Shown here: piece by piece, positions 1 to 12,700 of the stretch | How positions within the stretch are numbered: position 1 is the first letter of the stretch | How the letters are laid out: each line of letters opens with the position of its first letter | NCBI GenBank assembly: GCA_964017185.1 | Contig: OZ024880.1 | Location: 42,684,329 to 42,748,328, forward strand | DNA length: 64,000 nt | Direction of reading: 5' to 3' | Origin: Rugalucina vietnamica | Taxonomy: Eukaryota > Mollusca > Bivalvia > Lucinida > Lucinidae | The notes under the pieces: model-generated | What the model was told of the DNA's origin: nothing | The model's input: the letters and a program-made list of their open reading frames with translations, nothing else | Databases searched by the model: none | Program-made: the position numbers and the translations under genes

Positions 1-728
1 CAATGTTGAAACCTACGTCTCAGCATATGGCTCAGTGTCAGGCAAGTTCAATGTTGAAACCTACGTCTCAGCGTATGGCTCAGTGTATGGCAATTTCAAT
101 GTTGAAACCTACGTCTCAGCATATGGCTCAGTGTATGGCAATTTCAATGTTGAAACCTACGTCTCAGCATATGGCTCAGTGTCAGGCAATTTCAATGTTG
201 AAACCTACGTCTCAGCGTATGGCTCAGTGTATGGCAATTTCAATGTTTAAACCTTCTGCTCAGCGTATGGCTCAGTGTATGGCAAATTCAATGTTGAAAC
301 CTACGTCTCAGCATATGGCTCAGTGTATGGCAATTTCAATGTTGAAACCTATGTCTTAGCATATGGCTCAGTGTATGGCAATTTCAATGTTGAAACCTAC
401 GTCTCAGCATATGGCTTAGTGTATGGCAATTTCAATGTTGAAACCTACATCTCAGCATATGGCTCAGTGTATGGCAATTTCAATGTTGAAACTACATCTC
501 AGCATATGGTTCAGTGTATGGCAATTTCAATGTTGAACCCTACGTCTCAGCATATGGCTCAGTGTATGGCAATTTCAATGTTGAAACCTACATCTCAGCA
601 TATGGCTCAGTGTATGGCAATTTCAATGTTGAAACTACATCTCAGCATATGGTTCAGTGTATATCAATTTCAATGTTGAAACCTACGTCTCAGCATATGG
701 CTCAGTGTATGGCAATTTCAATGTTGAA
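1..728. repeat. 48-bp satellite array, left block
   Basis: Tandem units of 48 bp (core GTTGAAACCTACGTCTCAGC, then ATATGGCTCAGTGTATGGCA), about 15 units, running off the left edge. A common 47-bp variant has lost one base in the CCTACGTC segment (CTACATC) and carries GGTTCAG in place of GGCTCAG. Since 48 is a multiple of three, all frames tend to stay open and give 16-residue peptide repeats such as NVETYVSAYGSVYGNF. The 47-bp units shift the frame, so I regard the ORFs as by-products. No spacers separate the units. Confidence 0.97.
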
Positions 729-1004
729 AAAAAGGTACAAGTAGGCAAAGATCAGGAAAAGGCGCAATCAGAAAAAGATTCCCACTCCAAAAACCGAGGT
801 GGGAAAAAACCAAACCAACAATCAGGTACTTATACCATGAAACATATCGTAAGCCGAATGAGCAGCTATTTTCCCAATAGGTGGCCACTCAGTTACCTTA
901 ACTAAAAATATGAAAACATACATAAGGCGCCAACAGCACAAAAAAATTTTTCAAACACCAAGACATAAAACGAAAAGAACCACCACAGAAGTATCGACTA
1001 AGTT
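729..1004 (+). mobile_element. LINE 3' fragment inserted in the satellite
   Basis: This block interrupts the satellite and is nearly identical to 61,938-62,221, the last codons plus 3' UTR of the LINE at 59.5-62.2 kb. The shared block starts AAAAAGGTACAAGTAGGC and ends CAGAAGTATCG. It is a severely 5'-truncated copy in plus orientation. The satellite on its right restarts with the same ~14 bp (TTTCAATSTTGAAA) that precede the insertion, consistent with a target-site duplication. Confidence 0.93.
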
Positions 1005-2717
1005 TCAATCTTGAAACTTACATCTCAGCATATGGCTCAGTGTATGGCAATTTCAATCTTGAAACTTAGGTCTCAGCATATGGCTCAGTGTATGGCAATT
1101 TCAATGTTGAAACTACATCTCAGCATATGGTTCAGTGTATGGCAATTTCAATGTTGAAACTTACGTCTCAGCATATGGCTCAGTGTATGGCAATTTCAAT
1201 CTTGAAACTACATCTCAGCATATGGTTCAGTGTATGGCAATTTCAATGTTGAAACCTACGTCTCAGCATATGGCTCAGTGTATGACAACTTCAATGTTGA
1301 AACTACATCTCAGCATATGGTTCAGTGTATGGCAATTTCAATATTGAAAGTTACGTCTCAGCATATGGCTCAGTGTATGGCAATTTCAATCTTGAAACTT
1401 ACGTGTCAGGGTATGGCTCAGTGTATGGCAATTTCAATCTTGAAACTTACGTCTCAGCATATGGCTCAGTGTATGGCAATTTCAATGTTGAAACCTACGT
1501 CTCAGCGTATGGCTCAGTGTATGGCAATTTCAATGTTGTAACCTACGTCTCAGCATATGGCTCAGTGTATGGCAATTTCAATGTTGAAACTTACGTGTCA
1601 GGGTATGGCTCAGTGTATGGCAATTTCAATGTTGAAACCTACGTCTCAGCATATGGCTCAGTGTATGGCAATTTCAATGTTGAAACCTACGTCTCAGCGT
1701 ATGGCTCAGTGTATGGCAATGTTGAAACCTACGTCTCAGCGTATGGCTCAGTGTATGGCAATTGCAATGTTGAAACCTACTTCTCAGCATATGGCTCAGT
1801 GTATGGCAATTTCAATGTTGAAACCTACATCTCAGCATATGGCTCAGTGTATGGCAATTTCAATGTTGAAACTACATCTCAGCATATGGTTCAGTGTATG
1901 GCAATTTCAATGTTGAAACCTACGTCTCAGCATATGGCTCAGTGTATGGCAATTCAATGTTGAAACCTACATCTCAGCATATGGTTCAGTGTATGGCAAT
2001 TTCAATGTTGAAACTACATCTCAGCATATGGTTCAGTGTATAGCAATTTCAATGTTGAAACCTACGTCTCAGCATATGGCTCAGTGTATGGCAATTTCAA
2101 GGTTGAAACCTACATCTCAGCATATGGCTCAGTGTATGGCAATTTCAATCTTGAAACTTACGTCTCAGCATATGGCTCAGTGTATGGCAATTTCAATGTT
2201 GAAACTACATCTCAGCATATGGTTCAGTGTATGGCAATTTCAATCTTGAAACTTACGTCTCAGCATATGGCTCAGTGTATGGCAATTTCAATCTTGAAAC
2301 TACATCTCAGCATATGGTTCAGTGTAATGGCAATTTCAATCTTGAAACCTACGTCTCAGCATATGGCTCAGTGTATGGCAACTTCAATGTTGAAACTACA
2401 TCTCAGCATATGGTTCAGTGTATGGCAATTTCAATATTGAAACTTACGTCTCAGCATATGGCTCAGTGTATGGCAATTTCAATCTTGAAACTTACGTGTC
2501 AGGGTATGGCTCAGTGTATGGCAATTTCAATCTTGAAACTTACGTCTCAGCATATGGCTCAGTGTATGGCAATTTCAATCTCAGCGTATGGCTCAGTGTA
2601 TGGCAATTTCAATGTTGTAACCTACGTCTCAGCATATGGCTCAGTGTATGGCAATTTCAATGTTGAAACCTTCGTGTCAGGGTATGGCTCAGTGTATGGC
2701 AATTTCAATATGGAAAC
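1005..2717. repeat. 48-bp satellite array, right block
   Basis: Continuation of the satellite, about 36 units. It is richer in an ATCTTGAAACTTAC subtype than the left block and often alternates 48-bp and 47-bp units, especially 2,100-2,430, which suggests higher-order structure. A few units are shortened (near 1,721, 1,952 and 2,578). The longest ORF, 1,325-1,963, is only the periodic 16-residue translation. The array ends at AATATGGAAACCTAGGGCTC, where it merges with non-repetitive sequence homologous to 7,380-7,540. Confidence 0.97.
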
Positions 2718-3125
2718 CTAGGGCTCAGCGTCAGAAATTGCCATTGTTTTCTTGGTACCCATAAATTGCTTGTTTTGAGGTGTTCAACATCTCTTCGTCA
2801 CGCGGTTGACATCACTGCAGATCTCAACCAAATCCTTTATTTTTGAGCCGCAACACGAGAAAACTGGTCTTCAGGATTTCAGACCAGGTCCGGCATAAAC
2901 CTGTCTGTGAAGTCACATAAGAAAGCTAGAATCTTGAAATTTTGGGTAAAGGTGAGGAGGAATTATACTATGTGTAGTGAAAACAAAGGCACTGATCAGC
3001 TGTGCAGTTATTGTCTTTGACAATGGTTTAGCTACACAAATGTGAAATTTCCAATGAATCTACTTAAATTACAAAATGTTATTTAAATTTTAATGAAGAG
3101 TTGCGTCGGCTGTGGAATTCCGTAT
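2700..3125 (+). repeat. remnant of the foldback element that hosts the satellite
   Basis: The satellite's right flank matches the element at 7,124-7,841. The GTTCAACATC..CACGCGGTTGACATCACTGCAGA segment matches 7,468-7,512. The CAATGGTTTAGCTACACA to GAGTTGCGTCGGCTGTGGAA segment (3,018-3,118) matches 7,709-7,812. A GAGCCGC-type MITE (2,845-3,012) has replaced the middle. Confidence 0.8.
2845..3012 (-). mobile_element. GAGCCGC MITE, truncated copy
   Basis: Begins GAGCCGCAACACGAGAAAAC and continues with the family's TTGAAATTT and AACAAAGGC..GATCAGCT signatures, but stops in the central hairpin. One terminal inverted repeat and half of the stem are missing. Confidence 0.8.
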
Positions 3126-3437
3126 ATGATACAGTGTCTGCAAGCAATAAGAATATAGAAATTTCCTTTTTTTTTGTTTGTTTGTTTGTTTTTCTTCTTA
3201 AAATGGAAGCTGGCTGAAATATTGAAATTGAGTAACAGTGAAAAGGTGTGTGTGTGCTAAATATCTTAAATTCTTTTGTCATCTCATATTGCTTTGCATT
3301 TTGGAAAGAACTTGTTCTCATCTAAGCCATGACAATTTTTAAGGAAATGCCAAAACAAAAGTATATGCATTTGGAGATTCCTTAGGTGTATTTTTATCAA
3401 AAACATGAAAAATATAAAACAAACACATCTATGGCAA

Positions 3438-3709
3438 TCATCTTTTATTCAACTCTTTATAAAACACTAGATATGAGTATAGTATCATTTCTCCAGGATT
3501 TTGTTTAGGATTTGGGTCAGTTCCATTAAACCATCCAAAATACTGTATCACATTAGTCTGTTGACCTGTCTGCACTTGTTTGGTTATGTCTATGACCCAG
3601 GGAAACACGTTTCTCCCGTCACACCAGCCGTCACGACCATACAACCACGTGCCATGCTCGTTTGGTTCAACCCCAGTCGGTACTTGATTGGCACAGCCAA
3701 ACGGTGTAC
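3438..3709 (-). CDS. PNGase-like gene, exon 12 (terminal)
   Basis: Acceptor TTTTAG at 3,710. Encodes GTPFGCANQVPTGVEPN, then GRDGWCDGRNVFPWVIDIT and a C-terminal SYLVFYK segment before the stop at 3,438-3,440. The exon is 272 nt and enters in phase 1, matching exon 11. The WCDG and SSYLVFYK-like motifs are the strongest PNGase F-type signals at the C-terminus. Confidence 0.85.
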
Positions 3710-6700
3710 CTAAAATGTTTTATGATACACTGAGTTGATCCTACAGGGTTTTATTGCATAACATTACAAAAAACTTGCAGTAAACAGAGATTTTTTTCAG
3801 GTATAATGAAAAAAGAGTCAATAAGCAATGCTTATTAAATACCCCCCGCAGGGTAACAGTTTACCACAAAAATTATTTTGGCAATAAAATTTCTTCATGC
3901 AAATGTCCAATGGGTGTACATCATGTAGGCATGATATCAAATTGTTCCACAGAAAACTGTGGTAGGAGTTGATCGGCCCGTGAAGGCCCTTACCTGTAAG
4001 AAAAAACTAAGAAAAATTGTCTAAGTTATGATAGCTGTCATTTTATCAAAAATTATTTATTCACAATAAAAATTCTTCATGCAAATGTCCAATGGGTGTA
4101 CATCATGTTGGCATGATATCAAATTGTTCCATCAAAAACTGTGGTAGGAGTTGATCGGCCCGTGAAAGCCCATACCTGTAAAAAAACAAAGAAAAATTGT
4201 CTAAGTTCTCATAGCTGTAATTTTGTCAAAAATTATTTTTTCATGATAAAATTTCTTCATGCAAATGTCCAATGGGTGTACATCATGTAGGCATGATATC
4301 AAATTGTTCCATCAAAAACTGTGGTAGGAGTTGATCGGCCCGTGAAAGCCCTTACCTGTAAAAAATAGTAAGAAAATTGCCTAAGTTCTCATAGCTGTAA
4401 TTTTGTCAAAAATTACTTTTTCACAATAAAATTTGTTCATGCAAATGTCCAATGGGTGTACATCATGTAGGCATGATATCAAATTGTTCCATCAAAAACT
4501 GTGGTAGGTGTTGATCGGCCCGTGAAAGCCCTTACCTGTAAAAAAGTAAGAAAATTGCCTAAGTTCTCATAGCTGTAATTTTGTCAAAAATTATTTTTTC
4601 ACAATAAAATTTCTTCATGCAAATGTCCAATGGGTGTACATCATGTAGGCATGATATCAAATTGTTCCATCAAAAACTGTGGTAGGAGTTGAACGGCCCA
4701 TGAAAGCCCTTACCTGTAAAAAATAGTAAGAAAATTGCCTAAGTTCTCATAGCTGTCATTTTGTCAAAAATTATTTTTTCGCAATAACATTTCTTCATGC
4801 AAATGCCCAATGGGTCTACATCATTTAGGCATAATATCAAAAAGTTCCAAAAAAAACTGTGGTAGGAGTTGATCGGCCCGTAAATGCACTATCTTCACTG
4901 TATACAAAAGGCATCAAGAACTATAAAGGGAAGTAACTCAAAAGGGCCTGATCCCTAGCCCTTAATTTTTGCATGTACATATTTGCCCCATAGATATGCA
5001 GATGCCTGCAAAGTTTCATGAAATTCCATCAATGGGCCTTCAAGATATTAAAGAAACAAAACGTTACGGACGGACGCACGCACGGACGGACGGACAACGT
5101 GAAAACAGTATACCCCCCTTAAAACTTCGTTTTGGCGGGGGGTATAAAAATTGAAAAATTTCATCCAAAAAAATTTGCTCAAAACATGGATTGTGGGTAC
5201 ACGTTAGAACCGCCTCTTTGTTCTAATGAGTACCCACAATCCATGTTTTGGATAATAAATAATTAAAATAGGTATACCCCTGTATACCCCATTTTTACTA
5301 TATCAAATTGGGAATCGAGGGGGTATACATTTCATGGACATGTTTTCCTTATGATAATAATTAAAGATACACTGAGTTGATCTGAGTTTCATGAGAAAAC
5401 TGGCTTTTAGCATATGCGAAAATAAAGACGCAGAACAGCTAAGCAGTTACAGCACATTTGTATTTGCCACATAGATAGTACAATCCCCCAGCTTCTAAAA
5501 TCTGAAAGTTCAAGCTTCTAGCCTTTCTCTGAGACAGGCCAGTTTGTGTCATCTCTGGATGTAAACCCCAAAACCTGTTTCTTGGCATCGAGGCTCATTT
5601 GGTATTTGTCTATTTCCTGCTTTTACTCTGTATATGAACCAATGGAAAAATAAAAACTTTGCGCGTATTACTTTGTGAAATCAGAAACTGAGAACATATC
5701 TAAACAAAAATATTTAAAACATTTAATTGATTTTTTTTATAAGCAGTTTCATATCAAAATGAGAATCAGTATCATAAATCACAAGTAATGTGTCTGCAAT
5801 TCATCTAAAAGAATAAGTTTTGTTCCATAGCCATTTCTGAATTCTTTGAATTGAATAGTTACACACCTAACACAAACAAACTTCCAAAAAAAATTTGACT
5901 GTGCTTTAGAATTCCCTTCATAAACTGTACAATTCCTCTTCATCATAAATCAGAAATTTAATGCCCTTTGCCATTTTCTGCATCAGGAAAACATGTCCGT
6001 GTAATAAATACCCCCTTATACCCCAATTTTATATAGTAAAACTGGGGTCTGCAGGGGTTTACCTATTGTTCTTATTTTTGCTCCAAAACATAGATTGTGG
6101 GTACTCGTTAGAACCGCCTCGTCGAGGCGGTTCTAATGTGTACCCACAATCTATGTTTTGAGCAAAAATAAGAAAAATATCAAAATTTTGCTACTGAAAA
6201 ATTATCATTTTTTACAACTTAAAAAATCTCTGTACATTGCATGGGCATGTTTTCGTAATGTGTAACTTTAAATCCCAAATGTGGCCGACTTGGATCAGAA
6301 ATAACCAAGAAAGACAGCTTCTATCCAATGCAAGACGCATTGTCCTGAAATGTGCACATCATAAGTAAACCTGCTTAACTATGACAAATATGCAAGAATG
6401 AAGATGCTAACAAATCACTACAGATAGTACTATTTCTCGTGTTCTTAAATCTGAAATTTCAAGCTTCTAGCCTTTTTCTGTGAATGTACAGGGAGGTTCA
6501 TGTACGTCCTCATCATAAACCTCAAAGACAGGTTTTCTCTTGATGGGGCTGACAATTTTTGCTACTGACCTGCCTCTGAGAAGGTGATGTTGTTGACATA
6601 TTTGTTGACGGCAAAGTGATGTGAGGTGACACAGAACTCCCCACATCCGTTCTCATCGCTACCGTGGCCTGTTATCACAGCATAGATTTCTGCCTAAAAG

Positions 6701-9700
6701 TGAAAAAAAAAACTTTAAGGACAAACACCATTATTGTTTGTATGCACACTTTTAGTGCAATGTCAGCGTTTCATGCTTGCATGTCATACAAAATTTTAGT
6801 GTAATTTAGTTTAGGATTCTTCACGACTGCTGCGGTAACAGTAAACTTAAGGCCACGATGTTGTTTTTCCAGGCTGATATCTATTCAATGAATTTAGAAA
6901 CAAACCAGTGTAGTACAGCTTATTTCCTAATTTAACAATATTCTATTACCACATTGTAGATGACTTCACAAAAATTTCACTTGCTTTAAGATAAATGTAT
7001 CCTTAGACAAAAATTGAAATGACAGGGGATCACAGGACTTGTTTTCATGGTATTAGAACTTTTTGGCAGAAAGTTGCAAGTGTTTAGCACAGATATGTGT
7101 TTTACTATTAACTATACTAAACACTCACTGAGTTCCACAGCCAACACAACTTTATTTTTTCCTCTCATCTTATAAATTGGTAAATTATGAGAAAACTTTT
7201 TTGCCCTATCATCATTAAAATGACACAAAAACTTTTGTGTGTTATCAAATCTGAGATTTTAGTGTGCATGTGTGGGAACACGTCCCAGGGTACAAAAACG
7301 CATTTTCCGTTCCCCTCGCGCTGGCTCGAAATTTTTCAAAACAGTTCACATAATTCAAATCTTGGAATGTTGTCCGATGTGTATGGCAATATCAATGTTG
7401 ACATCCAAGGCTCAACACTTGAAATTGGCAATGATTTTCAGTACCCGAAAAATGCTCGTTTTTAGGCGTTCAACGTCACTTGGTGACATGGTCGACGTCA
7501 CTGCAGACGTCAACCATATGCTTTATTTTGTTTTGGCAACCTAGCTTTATGGAATAAAGTGTATTGCAGCTATGGGAAAGTCCTTTTTCAATGTGTTGCG
7601 CTGCTTTAGATTAGGGTGGTTTGCACAGTTTAGCAAGAAATTCATCAAAATCGTTGATTTCCTTCATTTTTCAAAATGACCCTCTGATGGCTCATTTTCA
7701 CAGTTCATCTCAGAAAATGGTTTGTCTACATATATTCGAAATTTTAGATGAATCAACAGAAACCACAAAAAGTCATTCAAAATTTAATGACGAGTTGCAT
7801 TGGCTATGGAACTCACTGAGTTCCATAGCCAATGCAACTCAGTATATATAAACTACTTACGCATATGACTAGTTATTTCCTATTACATGTCTTTAGATAC
7901 TATTCAAACTTAGACTGACAAAATAACAATTGAAATTTACTTAGCTGCAATTTCTCAAACCTGGTAAAAATGAGTTCTTTGCAATAAAACATAAACTACA
8001 TGTCTTATTTTAATTAAACGGGGAGAAAACATTGTTACAACTAAAATATTCAATAAAAAATTGGGGTCATAGGATCCTAGATCTTGGCCCAGATGTATAC
8101 CCACTTTAGGCCTCAGTCATGTACATGTATAAACAAACACAAAAAGGTCCAACTGCCTTCAGAAACCAGTGTAAAATGATCCAAAGTTATAAAAAATGGA
8201 AAGAGAGTTGTACATGTAAAGTCTCATCCTCGGCAGAGCCTTGAATGAGACTTGAATAATCTGAAAACTTGTCTGAGATTTACTTATCTTGGCTTTAACA
8301 CCATCAAAGATTCTTTTATTCTTTTACAGTCTTAAAATGCATTCTGTTTTCTTCCCTTTTTAATTATTTAATGATTTAAAATGCATTTAGTAAATCATAC
8401 CTTAGCTGTATCTTGAGGCATGGTAAACTTGTATGGCTTGAAATGAGAGTTATAGTATTTGTCAAATACTGCTCCAGGTTGATATAGCACAAGAGCTTCA
8501 GCAGGGTATAGCCCACCTACAAAGGCAACATATCGTTGGCTCGTTGACAAAACCTCGTAACTGCACTTTTTTCAAAAAATTGTTTTTTCACATGGCGCGA
8601 TTTAAAACATTCAAATTCAGCTTGTGACAAAGCCTTGTAGGTTATGTCCAATGGGAAGTTAGTTTTTCTATGACCTTACAAAACCTCGTAACTACAAATG
8701 GTAAACGGACTTGAAAAAAAGTAAAAAAAACCTCGTATATGCAATTTCAAAAAAATTAAATACAAGAAAATTTTTATCTTTTAGATATGCAAAAGTTGCA
8801 TATGTATGATTTCTCATAAATGCATTCTTTAATTCATCATTAGAATCTGCTTCTAGCTTTCATTTATCAAGTTTTGTATATACGACAATTTGTAAACATG
8901 AACAATTATATATCATTTATATACAAGTTTTAGTTTTTTGCTTCTCCTGAAAAATTTGGTTTTTTGCAGTTACGAGGTTTTGTCAACGAGCTAACAATAT
9001 GTGCTTGGATTGAAAGGCTCGTAAAAATCTATGGTAAACAAATTATATCTTCTTGTCAGACTCTACATAGCCGTCTTGCAACACTTCTGTAGAAATTGTG
9101 GGATCCTACCTCCTCATCTAATTAAAATAGTTTTAAAAAGAATGCACACAATGTACAGGTAAACTGCCTTCAGGAAGTTGTCAAGAAACAGCTGGTAAAG
9201 ATTTCTCATTAACTTGATATGAGCCATGTCATGAAGAATCTGTTGCTTTGTGTATGAAAAGAAAGATACATATCAGCTGCACAGAAATTACAAAGGTAAC
9301 CATCTCCTTTGTTTTATAGTTTATGAGCCGCCTCGTGGGACAACCAACAATGTGGTTTCCGAACAGGTCCGACACAAACCAGCCTGTACAAGCACAGAAG
9401 CAGGCTAGAAGCTTGAAATTTTGGAGTTAAGTAGAGGAAGAATTGTACTATCCGAGTAGCGAAAACAAAGGCGCTGATCAGCTTCGCGGTTACCGCGAAG
9501 CTGATCTGCGTCTTTGTTTTCGCCTATGCAGATTGTTGGTTTTCCCATGAGGCAGCTCATATTGTATTATTCCTCAACTTTCTACATTGAAAACTTAGTC
9601 TCAACACACTTTCTGTAGCTACAAAACCAGGTTTGTGTCAGACATGGTCAAAACACTGGTTTTATCATGATATTGCTCTAATGATCAATTTTTTTTTTTT

Positions 9701-12700
9701 TTTGTGAAATAGTGCTTTCTGTCCACAGCCAACAGCTAAGGCCATGTCAGGACAGTCAGTTATCCTAGCCACACTGTTCCTAGACAAGCCTCCAAAAGGC
9801 AGGTTATCAGTACTTAGTGCACATTTCTACTTACCCGTATGAACAAAAGCATAAAGTGTGGATAAACACTTTCTTAGTCAGTTGAATGTAAGGAACAGTT
9901 TGGCGCCAAAATTATTTGTGTTTTCAAAAACATTTTGTTTTGCATTTTCACTGTCTACCATTTCAATGGAAAAATGTCCATGTATTTATTGTATAAAATA
10001 AAAAGAAAATTTACTTTTATTTCGGTAAATACCTTATTTTGTGTTTTGAAAATATTGAAATTTTCATTCGTGCTGTGCACTCGTGAAAATTCTGATGTTT
10101 TTAACACACTTTGTGAAATATATTTGGTGTTCACCTCAAAAAAGTAAATATCCTGTATGGGTTCAACTGCCTACCCTGTATCTGTTTATTCTGGAAGTGT
10201 AGATCTAGGGAGGGGACCCACGGCATTGCCCAGGGGGCCGTCTTCATAGTGAAGGTACAGGTTCTGCTGGTCAATAAGGGGAGGAGAGGAGATACATCTG
10301 ACAACCATCTACCTATACGTCTGTAAACAATTAAAACAACATCTGTTTACTACTTTTCTTGGACAGGCACAGAGCCGCTTTGTGGTTAATTGGTGATCAG
10401 TGAGTTCGTTAGCAGGTATATTCATACCAAAACTGCTTTTTTCCATGCCAATAACGTCATTTTTTTCTTTTCAATGCCAATAAATATCATTTTGGCTTTC
10501 TTTCTTTGACAATGAATGTAATTTCCTTTTTCTAGGCTAATAAATGCTATTGTCCTATACTAATTAATACCATTTTGGGTTTTTTATGAGAATGAATTTC
10601 ATTTTGTTTTTCCATGCCAATAAATGCCATTTTGTTTTCTTTTCAACACCAGTTAAAACCTTGTGTTTGGACAATAAATGTCATTCTTTTCTTAATACTA
10701 ATGAATGGCATTATGTTTTTTCTATGCCCATGAATATAACTTTTAAGTGGCATTACAATTCACCTTCTAAATGGTGTAATCCATCTCCCTAGCTCCATAT
10801 TACACAGTGGAGACTGTGTGTCACAGCACACATACAGGTTGACCGTGTGGTCCCAGTGGGCACAGTCTACATCTCTGTTACCAGGGCAACCCAGAGACAT
10901 ATCTAGTAGTACCTCCTTGTAAGATGTAAGTTCTGAAATAAAAGTGACATATGAGCCATACCATGATACAACCGGATATTTGCCTATGGAAAAACAAAGG
11001 CGCAGATCAGCTGTGCAGTAAATGCGCAGCTGATCAGCGCATTTGTTGTTGCTACATGGATAGTACAATTCCTCTTCTCCATAAATCCAAAATTTCAAGC
11101 TTCTAGCCATCTTCTGTAGCTGCGCAGGCCGGTTTGTGTCAGATTGTGGGTACTTGTTAGAGCTGCCTTGATGAGGCATTTCAAATGTTTACCCTTAATT
11201 GGCCGCGGCAGTTCAAATGTGTACCCTTAACTCATATAAGCCTGGTGTCCTTTTTATGGGATATAGGCAAACAGCCTAGCCCCGATGTGACGCCACAGAA
11301 TGAGGCGTCACTTCTGGGGCTATCCTGTTCGCACAGACAAAACGTCATCGAAAAATGAGATAAAAAATAAAAATCACTCATAACATCCCTAAAAATGAAA
11401 GTGGACTTGTTCAATTGATAATGATGGGAGAATCCATTCATCAAATATGGTTTGATCAATGTTTGAGCAAAAGTATTAAAACATTCAAAATTTTCCCCCA
11501 CAAAATTTTCAATCTTTTAAAGCTGAAAAAAATCTCTGTATCTTGTATGGACAAGTTTTCTTAACGAACAATACCTGATAGTTCTGGCAGGGTGACATTG
11601 ACTGAGACTCCAGCCTGCCCCTGCATGATCCTATCCTTGAAGATATTCACAGTGAGAGCATCTGGTCGGAGTCTGTCAGTGAGACGTGCCTTGTAATTGA
11701 ACCTGGAACACAATACAAACAGCTGGTTTGGGAAATCAAAAAGAACAAGGAAAATATGTTCATTTAACATGTATTTTTGTTTCATTTGATTCTTAAGGTT
11801 TCACACAACATTTTTCAGTAATGTCTGGATAGACCATGTTCTTCCTGGGTCATTGACTTAGTCATTAACCAGTACTACATGGGAATGGAGGGAGGGAGGC
11901 ACTCCGAAGTAGCAAGGAAAAGTGTCTTGCTTAGTGACACAACCTGGCAGAATTAGGTTCCATGCTTCGTATTATTTTACTCATAATATCACCATCACAC
12001 TCCCCAAAGCTAAGAGATTATTTCCTTAAAAACAAACTATGTGGTATTTTTAGCTCACCTGAGCCTTCAGGCTCACATGGTGAGCTTATCTATAGGATGG
12101 CCATGATCCGGTGTCTGTCTGTCCGTCATCCGTCCGTCCACAATTTCAAAGATCTTCTCCTCTGAAACCGCTGGCCAATCAAAGCCAAATTTTATATGAA
12201 GCATCTATAGGAAGGGGGTACCAATGTGTACATAAATAATCCAGGTCACATGACCAAGATGGCCACCATGCCCATATATGGTAAAAACCCTTCAAAAATC
12301 TTCTTCTCCAGAACCAGTGGACAGATTTCAACAAACTTGGCATGAAAGCACTATAATGTATATATAAATCATGACCCTGTGATGACCTTGACCTATTTTA
12401 CAGCAAGGTTAACATAGGTCGCCAATGCATTTGAATGGGGAAAACTTTTAAAATGTCATTTAAAGTGAAAGTCTTGCAGGAAATGGGCAGTAGGACTGAA
12501 TATTAACGATTCTGAAAAAAAATTGGACCCCAGGGGCTCATATGCCCCTACCCCGGGGCAATATACATGTACATTACCATAATAATCAAACATTACCTCC
12601 TATGAAACCGCATGGCCAATCAAAGCCAAATTTTATGTAAAGCATCAATAGGAAAGGGTAACCAATGTGTACATAAATAATCCAGGTCACATGACCAAGA

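Noticed and set aside
1..2717. CRISPR-like direct repeats
   Set aside because: Units are contiguous with no unique spacers, and the DNA is eukaryotic.
1..2721. Many overlapping ORFs (up to 212 codons) with MYGNFNVETYVSAYG-type repeats
   Set aside because: They are translations of a 48-bp satellite in all frames; 47-bp units shift frames, there is no start context, and a LINE fragment interrupts the array.
10933..11179. Upstream extension of the exon-8 reading frame
   Set aside because: It translates MITE sequence; the acceptor TTATTTCAG at 10,933 and the phases place the exon boundary.
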